Source: an uncultured Hungatella sp. (lineage in GTDB: Bacteria > Bacillota > Clostridia > Lachnospirales > Lachnospiraceae). From it: a stretch of 33,739 nt of DNA. Shown here piece by piece: positions 25,422 to 32,763 of this stretch (its first letter is position 1; each line of letters begins with the position of its first letter). The DNA lies in assembly GCA_949879025.1 (NCBI GenBank), contig CATLBO010000029.1, positions 1 to 33,739 on the forward strand. Direction: 5' to 3'. The notes beneath the pieces are model-generated. The model worked only from the letters and a program-made list of their open reading frames with translations. It was not told the origin of the DNA and searched no databases. Both the position numbers and the translations under genes were made by a program.

Positions 25422-26798
25422 ATGGAAGGAAGACAGAAGAACGGGCTGGAAGAAGCCCTTGAGACCGGCGCGTCTGCGGCACACCTTGCCAGGGGCGCCG
25501 TGAAAGCGGGGAAGGCGGTGTCCGGGGCCGCTAAGGGAGCCGCCGTGGGCGGTCCTTATGGCGCAGCGGCAGGGGCGCTATGGGAAGGACGCAGACTTAT
25601 CGGAAAGATCCTGGCGGCAGCTGCTGCCCTGTTACTGCTCCCGGTGCTTTTTGTGCTGATGCTCCCCGGCCTGATCTTTGACGGGTTTACCTCCGCTTTC
25701 TCCCCTGCAGACCCGGAAACCCCTGTCCTGAACAGCGAGACCGCTATCATAGAGAACGCCAACACCATAACCTTTACCATCAGCGGCATCCTGGGGGAAG
25801 GCATGGAGGATGTGATGGAACGGATCGGACGGGATTTTGCCGCCTCGGACGGGGATGGGATGGAGCTCATCAACCCATACGAAACAAGCCCTGTATATAA
25901 TGCCAACCTCTTTGTCTCCCAGTATTGTGCGGCAAAGGATAAGGAATTTGCAGATATCTCCATTGCGGATATGGCGGCAGTCATGCGCCGTGGGAAATCC
26001 CACCTTTACTCCTACCGGCGGACGGAGGAGATCCGTGAAAAGACGGTGGAGGACCCGGAGACCGGGGAAGAGACCACCGTATCCGAGAAATGGATGATCT
26101 ATACCATTTCCTACAACGGGGAAGATTATTTCGCTGATCAGGTATTCTCCCTCACAGAAGAACAGAGGGTGCTTGCCGCCAATTACGCACAGAACCTGAG
26201 CCTTTTCCTTGGTGACGGGCTGGTCCAGAACCTGGAGAACTGGGAAGGGAACAGCATCCCCTCCCTGGGTGATGTACGCTTTACGGATGGCGGCACGGAA
26301 GTTGTCTATTTCAACCAGCTGGATGAACGCTATGCCGGGAAACCTTACGGCACCGACCATATCGGCGGTTACGGCTGCGGGCCTACTTCCATGGCGATTG
26401 TGGTGTCCTCCCTGGCCGGTGAGACCGTTGACCCGGTGCGTATGGCACAGTGGGCCTATGAAAACGGCTACTGGTGCAAGGGCAGCGGTTCCTACCACGC
26501 GCTGATACCGGGCGCCGCGGAAAACTGGGGGCTTGCCGTTTCCGGCTGCTCCCCCTCAGAACCCCAGCGGATACTGGACGCCCTGGCAGACGGGAAGCTG
26601 GTGGTGGCCATCATGTCAAAAGGGCATTTCACAAGCGGCGGCCACTTTATCGTGCTGCGGGGCGTGAAGGACGGGAAGATCCTGGTGGCGGACCCCGCCA
26701 GCTATAAACGGAGCGGACAGCCCTGGGACCTTTCCATCATACTGAACGAAGCCAGCAGACGTGCAGGCGCAGGCGGCCCATTCTGGATCATCGGCTGA
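25422..26798 (+). CDS. C39-like cysteine peptidase, cell-wall hydrolase of the conjugation apparatus
   Basis: A 458-residue protein. An N-terminal Ala/Gly-rich segment leads to one transmembrane helix (IGKILAAAAALLLLPVLFV, about residues 66-86). A middle region of about 200 residues contains the YSYRRTEEIREKTVEDPETG section. The C-terminal papain-like domain has Cys319 (GGYGCGPTSMA), His408 (GGHFIVLRG) and Asp424 (VADPASY), a complete triad. Type IV systems of Gram-positive elements need a wall-cleaving enzyme; here a C39-like fold seems to fill the place usually taken by NlpC/P60 or CHAP domains. Whether it cuts peptidoglycan or a protein is inferred. Confidence 0.8.
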   Translation: MEGRQKNGLEEALETGASAAHLARGAVKAGKAVSGAAKGAAVGGPYGAAAGALWEGRRLIGKILAAAAALLLLPVLFVLMLPGLIFDGFTSAFSPADPETPVLNSETAIIENANTITFTISGILGEGMEDVMERIGRDFAASDGDGMELINPYETSPVYNANLFVSQYCAAKDKEFADISIADMAAVMRRGKSHLYSYRRTEEIREKTVEDPETGEETTVSEKWMIYTISYNGEDYFADQVFSLTEEQRVLAANYAQNLSLFLGDGLVQNLENWEGNSIPSLGDVRFTDGGTEVVYFNQLDERYAGKPYGTDHIGGYGCGPTSMAIVVSSLAGETVDPVRMAQWAYENGYWCKGSGSYHALIPGAAENWGLAVSGCSPSEPQRILDALADGKLVVAIMSKGHFTSGGHFIVLRGVKDGKILVADPASYKRSGQPWDLSIILNEASRRAGAGGPFWIIG

Positions 26799-26813
26799 AC
26801 CGCCCTGCCGCAG

Positions 26814-26868
26814 TCCGGCCATGAACCCTGTTTACAGACGTTCCGCTCTGATCCCGCCCATGGCCGGA
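26814..26868. repeat. Inverted repeat before prgI
   Basis: TCCGGCCATG and CATGGCCGGA are perfect complements 35 nt apart. The stem extends by three more pairs (CAG/CTG) if one A bulges out. A second pairing, GTTCCG with CGGAAC, competes with it. No T-tract follows. It may be an mRNA processing or stability structure between the hydrolase and prgI. Confidence 0.55.
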
Positions 26869-26900
26869 ACTGACACACTGCGAAAGAGAGGTACTACCAT

Positions 26901-27425
26901 ATGAACAATCAAAATGACCACGATACCTATATCATCCCGCCGAATTTTGTGGACACAGGCACGTTTTTCGGCGGCATGTTCCGGGCAAGGAATGTGATCG
27001 AGGCCGGCATCCTGGCTGTCGCGACCGGGCTGCCGGTGTTTTTACTTCTGCCCTTTGGTCTGACCGCGCGGATCATCGTGCTGTGCCTGACTACCCTGCC
27101 CCTTGTCCTGTTTGCCCTGATCGGCATATCGGGGGAAAGCCTGTCGTCCTTCCTGGTCATCTTCTTAAAATACATGAAGAACCGCCGTATCGTGGGCGGC
27201 GGTGAAAGCCAGGAAACAACGCGGACGGCTCCCGGTGCAAAAAAGAAAAGAAAGGAAGCGAAAAAAGCAAAACCATGCCCTGATAAAACCATGATGTCAG
27301 AGCATATAAACCAAAGTGAAAAAACAGAGGGGAACAAAAAAACGGCAGAAATGAAAAGATTGGCGGCATATCCGGCTGGCGGCGCAGAGGGGAGGAGGAT
27401 TTCCCCGCAGAGTTCGACCAGATAA
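26901..27425 (+). CDS. PrgI family protein (VirB3-like), 3' end probably out of frame
   Basis: The first 100 residues are a typical PrgI/VirB3-like inner-membrane protein: IIPPNFVDTGTFFGGMFRAR, then two helices (AGILAVATGLPVFLLLPFG and IIVLCLTTLPLVLFALIGI) and SFLVIFLKYMKNRR. It should pair with the VirB4 ATPase at the base of the secretion channel. Beyond about residue 105 the sequence is Lys-rich and looks unstructured. The last 30 residues look like the wrong frame, since the -1 frame there is open and reads into virB4. A frameshift around 27320-27425 is likely. The ATG has GAGAGG upstream. Confidence 0.8.
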   Translation: MNNQNDHDTYIIPPNFVDTGTFFGGMFRARNVIEAGILAVATGLPVFLLLPFGLTARIIVLCLTTLPLVLFALIGISGESLSSFLVIFLKYMKNRRIVGGGESQETTRTAPGAKKKRKEAKKAKPCPDKTMMSEHINQSEKTEGNKKTAEMKRLAAYPAGGAEGRRISPQSSTR

Positions 27426-27652
27426 AAGGCTATGAGATTCGCCAGAAGCTCCGCCCAAGCCAGACACAGAAAAAACAGCAGGACGGAACGCAGCGAAAGA
27501 AATCTGCAGGTGGAAGGAAACGGGGCCCACAGCAGGATTCCAGAAAAAAGGCCGCTGGAAGATCAGCAGGACCGGATCACAGAAACAGCCGGCAGAAAAA
27601 GGGCCGCTCCCCCAGAAAGCCGCTCCGTACACCGGAACCGCAGTTTACCCAT
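27320..27652 (+). other. Start-less open frame joining prgI to virB4
   Basis: In the virB4 frame there is no stop from 27320 to the TTG at 27653 and also no ATG, GTG or TTG. The translation contains GEEDFPAEFDQIKGYEIRQK and then a basic, low-complexity stretch. The former looks like genuine protein, so it is either the true end of PrgI or the true start of VirB4, separated from the PrgI frame by a -1 shift. An A7 run at 27336-27342 is a possible slippage or indel site. Confidence 0.6.
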
Positions 27653-30109
27653 TTGAACCCGGTGGCGGACTACCTGCCCATCCGTAAGATAGAAAACGGC
27701 ATTATCTACACGAAGGACCACCGGTATGTGAAGGTGGTGGAGGTGATCCCCATCAACTTCCTGCTCCGCAGCGCCAGGGAACAGAGGGGCATCATCTATT
27801 CCTTTGTTTCCTATTTAAAGATAAGCCCCGTAAAGCTCCAGTTCAAGGTGCTGACCCGCCGTGCGGATATCGGGCGGCACATGGACACGGTGCGCCGGAA
27901 GATGGCCCAGGAGACCAACGGACAGTGCCGGCTCATGCAGGAGGATTACCTGCAGTTCATCCAGCAGATCTGTTCCCGCGAGGCTGTCACGCGCCGTTTC
28001 TTCCTGGTCTTTGAATACGAGCCCTGGAATGGCGCAAGGCGCACGGACGAGGAAGGGGAGGCCATCGGCTCCCTGCAGTCCGCCGTCCACACGGCCTCTA
28101 ATTACCTGCGCCAGTGTGGGAATGAAGTGGTGCTGCCGGACAACGAGGACGAGTTCACCATAGATGTGCTCTATAACCTCCTGTGCCGGAATGAGAGCGC
28201 CGCAAAGCCCCTCCCCGTCCGGGCAAAAGAGGTGGTGGCACAGTACCTGGCAGACGGAAGGGAATCTGACATTGACCATATCCCTGCCGGGGAATTTGTT
28301 GCGCCCAGAAGCATTGACTTTACCCACGGGCGGTACATCTGCATTGACGGGCTTTATTACGCCTACCTGCTGATCCCCTCGGACGGCTATAAGACCCATG
28401 TGCCGGCCGGCTGGCTCAGCCTGATGGTCAATGCCGGTGACGGGATCGACCTGGACATGTTCCTCTCCCGACAGCCCAAGGAGCGCATCATCCAGAAGGT
28501 GGGCCAGCAGCTGCGCATCAACCGCTCCCGGATCAAGGACGCCAGCGATACCAACACGGACTTTGACGATATGGACAGCGCCATCCGCAGCGGCTATTTC
28601 CTGAAGGAAGGGCTTGCCAACAATGAAGATTTTTACTTTATGAACCTGCTGGTCACGGTTACAGCCCCCAATGAGGAAGACCTGGAGTGGAAGGTCAGCG
28701 AGATGAAAAAGCTCCTGCTCTCCCAGGACATGCGGGTATCCACCTGCCACTTCCGGGAAGAGCAGGCATTCCTGACCGCCCTGCCCCTGGTATCCGTGGA
28801 AAAAGGGCTGTATGAGCGCAGCAGGCGCAACCTCCTGACCGGGGGCGCCGCAAGCTGCTACCCCTTTACCAGCTATGAGATGTGCGATGACAACGGCATC
28901 CTTTTAGGTGTAAATAAGTACAACAGCTCCCTGATCATTGTGGATATCTTTAATTCCGCCGTCTACAAAAACGCAAACATGGCGATCCTGGGCACTTCCG
29001 GCGCGGGCAAGACCTTCACCATTCAGCTCATGGCCCTGCGGATGCGGCGCAAGGGAATCCCCATTTTCATCATTGCCCCGTTAAAGGGGCATGAGTTCCA
29101 CCGGGCCTGTGCCAATGTGGGCGGCGAGTTCATCCAGGTCTCCCCGGCAAGCCCCCACTGTATCAACGTGATGGAGATCCGGCAGGTGGACCGCACCGTG
29201 AACGAACTGCTGGACGGCCCCGGCATCCAGTTGTCAGAACTGGCGGAGAAGATCCAGCGGCTCCATATCTTTTTCAGCCTGCTGATCCCGGACATGAACC
29301 ATGAAGAGCGCCAGCTTCTGGACGAGGCCCTGATCCACACCTACAACAAGAAAGGCATCACCCATGACAACGCATCCCTGGCAGACCCCAAAGACCCGGC
29401 ACGATACCGGGAGATGCCGGTACTGGGCGACCTTTATGGAATACTGAAGAAATCGGCTGCCACAAAACGGCTGGCAAATATCCTGAACCGCCTGGTGAAC
29501 GGCTCCGCCAGCACCTTCAACCAGCAGACCAACGTGTCCCTGGACAACCGATATACCGTTCTGGATATCTCTTCCCTGACCGGGGACCTGCTGACCGTGG
29601 GGATGTTCGTAGCACTGGATTTTGTCTGGGACCGGGCCAAGGAGGACCGTACCGAGGAAAAGACCATCTTCATTGACGAATGCTGGCAGCTCTTATCCGG
29701 AGCCGGCGCCACGGGCACACGTCTTGCCGGCGACTTTGTACTGGAGATCTTCAAGACCATCCGAGGGTACGGGGGTTCCGCCGTCTGTGCCAGCCAGGAC
29801 CTGAATGACTTCTTTAACCTGGATGAAGGACGGTTTGGGAAAGGCATTATCAACAACTCCAAGACCAAGATCATCCTGAACCTGGAGGATGACGAGGCCA
29901 TGCGCATGCAGAGCGCCCTCCACCTCTCCGATGCGGAGATCATGGAGGTCACCCACTTTGAACGGGGCAACGGCCTAATCAGCACCAACAACAATAACAT
30001 CATGGTGGAGTTCAAGGCAAGCCCCCTGGAGAAAGACCTGATCACCACGGACAGAAGGGAACTGAAAGACATCGTGGAACGGATGCGGCGGCAGAATGAA
30101 GCCGGATAA
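27653..30109 (+). CDS. VirB4-type conjugation ATPase
   Basis: From TTG 27653 the protein has 818 residues. An N-terminal VirB4/TraC-like domain (about 1-400) contains KIENGIIYTKDHRYVKVVEV and LLRSAREQRGIIYSF. The ATPase domain has Walker A GTSGAGKT (about residue 447) and Walker B TIFIDECWQL (about 670). A further block is GSAVCASQDLNDFF. VirB4 ATPases power assembly of the secretion channel and substrate transfer. The TTG has no Shine-Dalgarno in front, and the open frame continues upstream, so the real N terminus is probably longer or the protein is joined to PrgI. Confidence 0.9.
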   Translation: MNPVADYLPIRKIENGIIYTKDHRYVKVVEVIPINFLLRSAREQRGIIYSFVSYLKISPVKLQFKVLTRRADIGRHMDTVRRKMAQETNGQCRLMQEDYLQFIQQICSREAVTRRFFLVFEYEPWNGARRTDEEGEAIGSLQSAVHTASNYLRQCGNEVVLPDNEDEFTIDVLYNLLCRNESAAKPLPVRAKEVVAQYLADGRESDIDHIPAGEFVAPRSIDFTHGRYICIDGLYYAYLLIPSDGYKTHVPAGWLSLMVNAGDGIDLDMFLSRQPKERIIQKVGQQLRINRSRIKDASDTNTDFDDMDSAIRSGYFLKEGLANNEDFYFMNLLVTVTAPNEEDLEWKVSEMKKLLLSQDMRVSTCHFREEQAFLTALPLVSVEKGLYERSRRNLLTGGAASCYPFTSYEMCDDNGILLGVNKYNSSLIIVDIFNSAVYKNANMAILGTSGAGKTFTIQLMALRMRRKGIPIFIIAPLKGHEFHRACANVGGEFIQVSPASPHCINVMEIRQVDRTVNELLDGPGIQLSELAEKIQRLHIFFSLLIPDMNHEERQLLDEALIHTYNKKGITHDNASLADPKDPARYREMPVLGDLYGILKKSAATKRLANILNRLVNGSASTFNQQTNVSLDNRYTVLDISSLTGDLLTVGMFVALDFVWDRAKEDRTEEKTIFIDECWQLLSGAGATGTRLAGDFVLEIFKTIRGYGGSAVCASQDLNDFFNLDEGRFGKGIINNSKTKIILNLEDDEAMRMQSALHLSDAEIMEVTHFERGNGLISTNNNNIMVEFKASPLEKDLITTDRRELKDIVERMRRQNEAG

Positions 30110-30119
30110 CAAAAAGGAT

Positions 30120-30188
30120 TACGCACCGTATACGCATGATTTACGCAATCCCTTTTTCCATACGTCCGTTATACGCACAGATTACGCA
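30120..30188. repeat. Phased TACGCA repeats, two triplets
   Basis: TACGCA starts at 30120, 30131, 30142, 30172 and 30183, with TACGTC at 30161. The steps are 11, 11, 19, 11 and 11 bp, so two triplets have one-turn spacing and the same orientation. They fill the gap between the virB4 stop and the ribosome binding site of the DUF5697 gene. This looks like a binding array for a protein, or a repeated RNA element. Confidence 0.75.
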
Positions 30189-30220
30189 TTTACAAAAAGA
30201 CAGAAAGGAAGGTGGTGCCA

Positions 30221-30748
30221 GTGAAGACCAGGGCAGAGTTATACGGCCATGAAGCCACGGAACTGCTCCGGATCATATCCATGTATCCGGGACTTTCAGA
30301 AAAACAGTTATGCCGGTTCTACCCTGGCCGGGAGGATGTCACCAGGAACCTGCTCTCCCACCTGTGCAGACAGGGGCGTACCCGGCAGGCAGACACCGGG
30401 GGATATTTCCCCTATGGGAACGGTAAAGCAGAAACCGATCCCGGTATGGTGCGGGCGGCATGGGTACTGCTTGATTTTATCGACAGGGCGGAATACCACT
30501 CATCCAGTGAGTTCCCCGTAAAGATTGCCTTTTTCTCTAAAGGTGAACTATATGAGATCGTCCATGCCGCTGCCGGACAGGAGGCGCTTGTCGCCCATGC
30601 ACTGCGCCAGAGCCGTGACAGTGGCGGCCGCCGTATCGTGCTGGTGGATGACCCCGGGCAGATCCCCCTGCTGGAATTTCCGGGGATAACCGGATTCTCT
30701 ATGGTAGATGGCAGCGGGAATGTAAGCTACTACAAAAAATCAAAATAA
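30221..30748 (+). CDS. DUF5697 family protein
   Basis: A 175-residue protein that I recognise as DUF5697, found in conjugative elements of Lachnospiraceae; function unknown. The N-terminal third is a helix-turn-helix-like unit (ATELLRIISMYPGLSEKQLC, then VTRNLLSHLCRQGR). The rest is alpha/beta (AAWVLLDFIDRAEYH, FPVKIAFFSKGELYEI, RRIVLVDDPGQIPLLEF). The start is taken as GTG 30221 with AGGAAGG 8 nt upstream; an in-frame GTG at 30212 overlaps that site. It directly follows the phased TACGCA array, so it could be the protein that binds there. Confidence 0.7.
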   Translation: MKTRAELYGHEATELLRIISMYPGLSEKQLCRFYPGREDVTRNLLSHLCRQGRTRQADTGGYFPYGNGKAETDPGMVRAAWVLLDFIDRAEYHSSSEFPVKIAFFSKGELYEIVHAAAGQEALVAHALRQSRDSGGRRIVLVDDPGQIPLLEFPGITGFSMVDGSGNVSYYKKSK

Positions 30749-30758
30749 AACAATCTTT

Positions 30759-30782
30759 GCCCTGGCTGTTATGATACAGGGC
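30759..30782 (+). promoter_or_regulatory. Small hairpin before the DUF6100 gene
   Basis: GCCCTG pairs with CAGGGC around a 12-nt loop, about 20 nt before the Shine-Dalgarno of the next gene. No T-tract follows, so it is probably not a terminator. Confidence 0.35.
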
Positions 30783-30814
30783 GCTATATTACAACATCCA
30801 AAGGAGGGATGTAA

Positions 30815-31477
30815 TTGGACCGAAAGATTATCTCACGCCGGATTGCAGATATCCAGAACAGCCTGTCACGGCTGAACAACAACATCTGCGCTATGGATTC
30901 CCTGGATATCCAGAGGTATCCCGAAAACTATGAAACCATGTCAACCGAAGCCGCCCTGCGGGCCGAAGGGATCGCCTGCCAGCTCAGGAATCTCCTTTAC
31001 GCTTCCACCTCTGTTTCCAAAGCAGAGTACCTTGTGCAAGCCGGGGAAGTACATGGTATAGAGATCCTTTATGAAAATGGCATTTTGGAAGTAATCCTCC
31101 CACGGCTGCTCCCAAAGAAAAAAATGCGCCAGAGCAGCCTGTTCCTGCTTGACCCTCTCCATGCGGTACTGGGACAGTATGCAAAAGAGCATCCCATGCC
31201 CCACTTCCGGGAATGCGTGGTATGTATCTCCCATGTGTATGACCATGAGCTGCCGGACTGGTGCCTGCTGGACTATGACAACCTGCAGCAGAAACAGATC
31301 CTGGATGCCATCGCCCTGTATGTGATGGCCGATGACAGCGGGCTTTTATGTGATGCCTACAATACTACGGAGCTTGGAGATAAGGATTGTACCCATATCT
31401 ATATCATGGAAAAAGGCCGCTTCGCCGCATGGCTCTCCGGGCGGGAAAAAGATTTAAAATCCATATCGGATTTTTGA
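30815..31477 (+). CDS. DUF6100 family protein
   Basis: A 220-residue soluble protein of a family I associate with clostridial conjugative elements (DUF6100); function unknown. The N-terminal half is helical (IISRRIADIQNSLSRLNNNI, MSTEAALRAEGIACQLRNLL). A middle alpha/beta part contains AGEVHGIEILYENGILEVIL and PRLLPKKK. The C terminus has ECVVCISHVYDHELPDWCLL, DYDNLQQKQILDAIALYVM and a final HIYIMEKGRFAAWL. The start is TTG with AAGGAGGG 6 nt upstream. Confidence 0.65.
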   Translation: MDRKIISRRIADIQNSLSRLNNNICAMDSLDIQRYPENYETMSTEAALRAEGIACQLRNLLYASTSVSKAEYLVQAGEVHGIEILYENGILEVILPRLLPKKKMRQSSLFLLDPLHAVLGQYAKEHPMPHFRECVVCISHVYDHELPDWCLLDYDNLQQKQILDAIALYVMADDSGLLCDAYNTTELGDKDCTHIYIMEKGRFAAWLSGREKDLKSISDF

Positions 31478-31568
31478 ACGATTTGAGCCTGTTTTTTCCC
31501 GATACCCACTGGGAACCGTCAATCCCATGATCCTGATACCTTATAACAGATTTTTCTTTCCCGCCTTA

Positions 31569-31592
31569 ACCGAGGTCTTTAGCCGCCTCGGT
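31569..31592 (+). promoter_or_regulatory. Hairpin in the leader of the winged-helix gene
   Basis: ACCGAGG pairs with CCTCGGT around a 10-nt loop, followed by TAAAAAGCC rather than a T-tract. It lies about 50 nt before the TTG start at 31642. On the minus strand TTTTT precedes it, so it is not a terminator there either. Confidence 0.45.
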
Positions 31593-31641
31593 AAAAAGCC
31601 GGGGCCAGACCGGGGCTGTCCTGGTCAGAGGAGGTGACATT

Positions 31642-32763
31642 TTGGATGATAAAAGAAGATTCCCAAAACAGGACACATTAGGCTTACACCTGCTGGAAAT
31701 GGCTGCTGTCTGTGGCGAACTGCCAACAGACCTGCTTACCCGGCTTTCCGGCAGTTCTTCCTATACCGAGACCGTCATAACTTCCCTGAAAAAAGACGGC
31801 CTTCTGAAAACCTATTATAAGGATAAGCTGCGCGGCTACCGCCTGGGGCAGAGGGCAAAACGAATCCTGTTGGAAAGGCAGCCGGAACGCTTTTCCTTCT
31901 ATCTTACCGGAAACGTGGAGACTAACCGGATTAAAAGCGAAGTCCCACGCCGGATACGGCTCCACCGGGTTGCGGAAACCTATGTTGCCATGCAGAATGC
32001 CGGCATTGCCGTGTTCCGTGACGAAAAACCCTTGGTATTTTCCCCCGGAGGTTCTCCGGTAGCCCGGCTTGACTCCCCTGCCTTTTACAGTTCCCGTGAA
32101 GTCAAAGAAATGGGAATCGAGACTGTGAAGATCCGTGGCTCGCGGATGACAGGGGTGCTCCTTGCTCCATCCGGTGTTTTTATTTCCTATAACGGCGGCA
32201 GTCATATGCTGAAATGGGATTACCGGGCTGAGCAGAGGGCACAGGCGCTCCTGCAGATGGTGGTCTGCCATCAGCGCCTTTCCGTACAGCATACAAGTAC
32301 CTGTGTTTCCGGCCTGCTGTTTGGCAATGACCTGGAACCCTTCTACCGGATCTTTGCGGATTCAGATACAGAGTCACGCTGTTTCTTTCTTCTGGACGGC
32401 AATTATGAACATTTTTATTACCTGACCAATGACCATTACGGGGATACGCTGCTGAAGCTTCTGTACCGCCCGGAGGGTACAGCGGAACTTGACCACATGC
32501 TGATGCAGGGATTTTATCCAAAGGATACGGGGCTTCCCATAGAACATGACGCCCTGGATCAGAACGGGAACCCGGTGCTGTTCGGCTATTTCCTGGACAT
32601 CCCCCGCATCAACCGTTTCCATACGGCGCTCCAGCTGCAGGAACGGACGGGAACCCTGATCTGCTTTGACTTCCAGAAGGAAGTTCTCCACCGCTTCTGC
32701 GGAGGACAGGTAGGGTTTTCCACCATCAGCTTTGAAAAATTTGAAAGGAGGTTTTTCCCATAG
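31642..32763 (+). CDS. Conjugation-operon protein with winged-helix N terminus
   Basis: A 373-residue protein that I cannot name. Residues 5-85 look like a winged helix-turn-helix (LGLHLLEMAAVCGELPTDLL, then SSYTETVITSLKKDGLLKTY and a GYRLGQRAKRIL wing). The C-terminal 280 residues form an unknown alpha/beta domain (RIRLHRVAETYVAMQNAGI, GVLLAPSGVFISYNGG, LICFDFQKEVLHRF). The layout recalls replication-relaxation or initiator-like proteins, but no catalytic motif is visible. The start is TTG with GGAGGTG 5 nt upstream. The TAG stop overlaps the proposed ATA start of virD4. Confidence 0.6.
   Translation: MDDKRRFPKQDTLGLHLLEMAAVCGELPTDLLTRLSGSSSYTETVITSLKKDGLLKTYYKDKLRGYRLGQRAKRILLERQPERFSFYLTGNVETNRIKSEVPRRIRLHRVAETYVAMQNAGIAVFRDEKPLVFSPGGSPVARLDSPAFYSSREVKEMGIETVKIRGSRMTGVLLAPSGVFISYNGGSHMLKWDYRAEQRAQALLQMVVCHQRLSVQHTSTCVSGLLFGNDLEPFYRIFADSDTESRCFFLLDGNYEHFYYLTNDHYGDTLLKLLYRPEGTAELDHMLMQGFYPKDTGLPIEHDALDQNGNPVLFGYFLDIPRINRFHTALQLQERTGTLICFDFQKEVLHRFCGGQVGFSTISFEKFERRFFP

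Noticed and set aside
27432-27656. 74-codon plus-strand frame after prgI
   Set aside because: Arg/Ser-rich composition typical of a wrong frame; the -1 frame over the same bases is the one continuous with virB4.
27815-28750. 311-codon minus-strand frame inside virB4
   Set aside because: Antisense of a conserved ATPase gene; no ribosome binding site or known motif.
30120-30188. CRISPR array
   Set aside because: Repeat cores are only 6 bp and spaced by 11 bp, far too short for CRISPR repeats and spacers.
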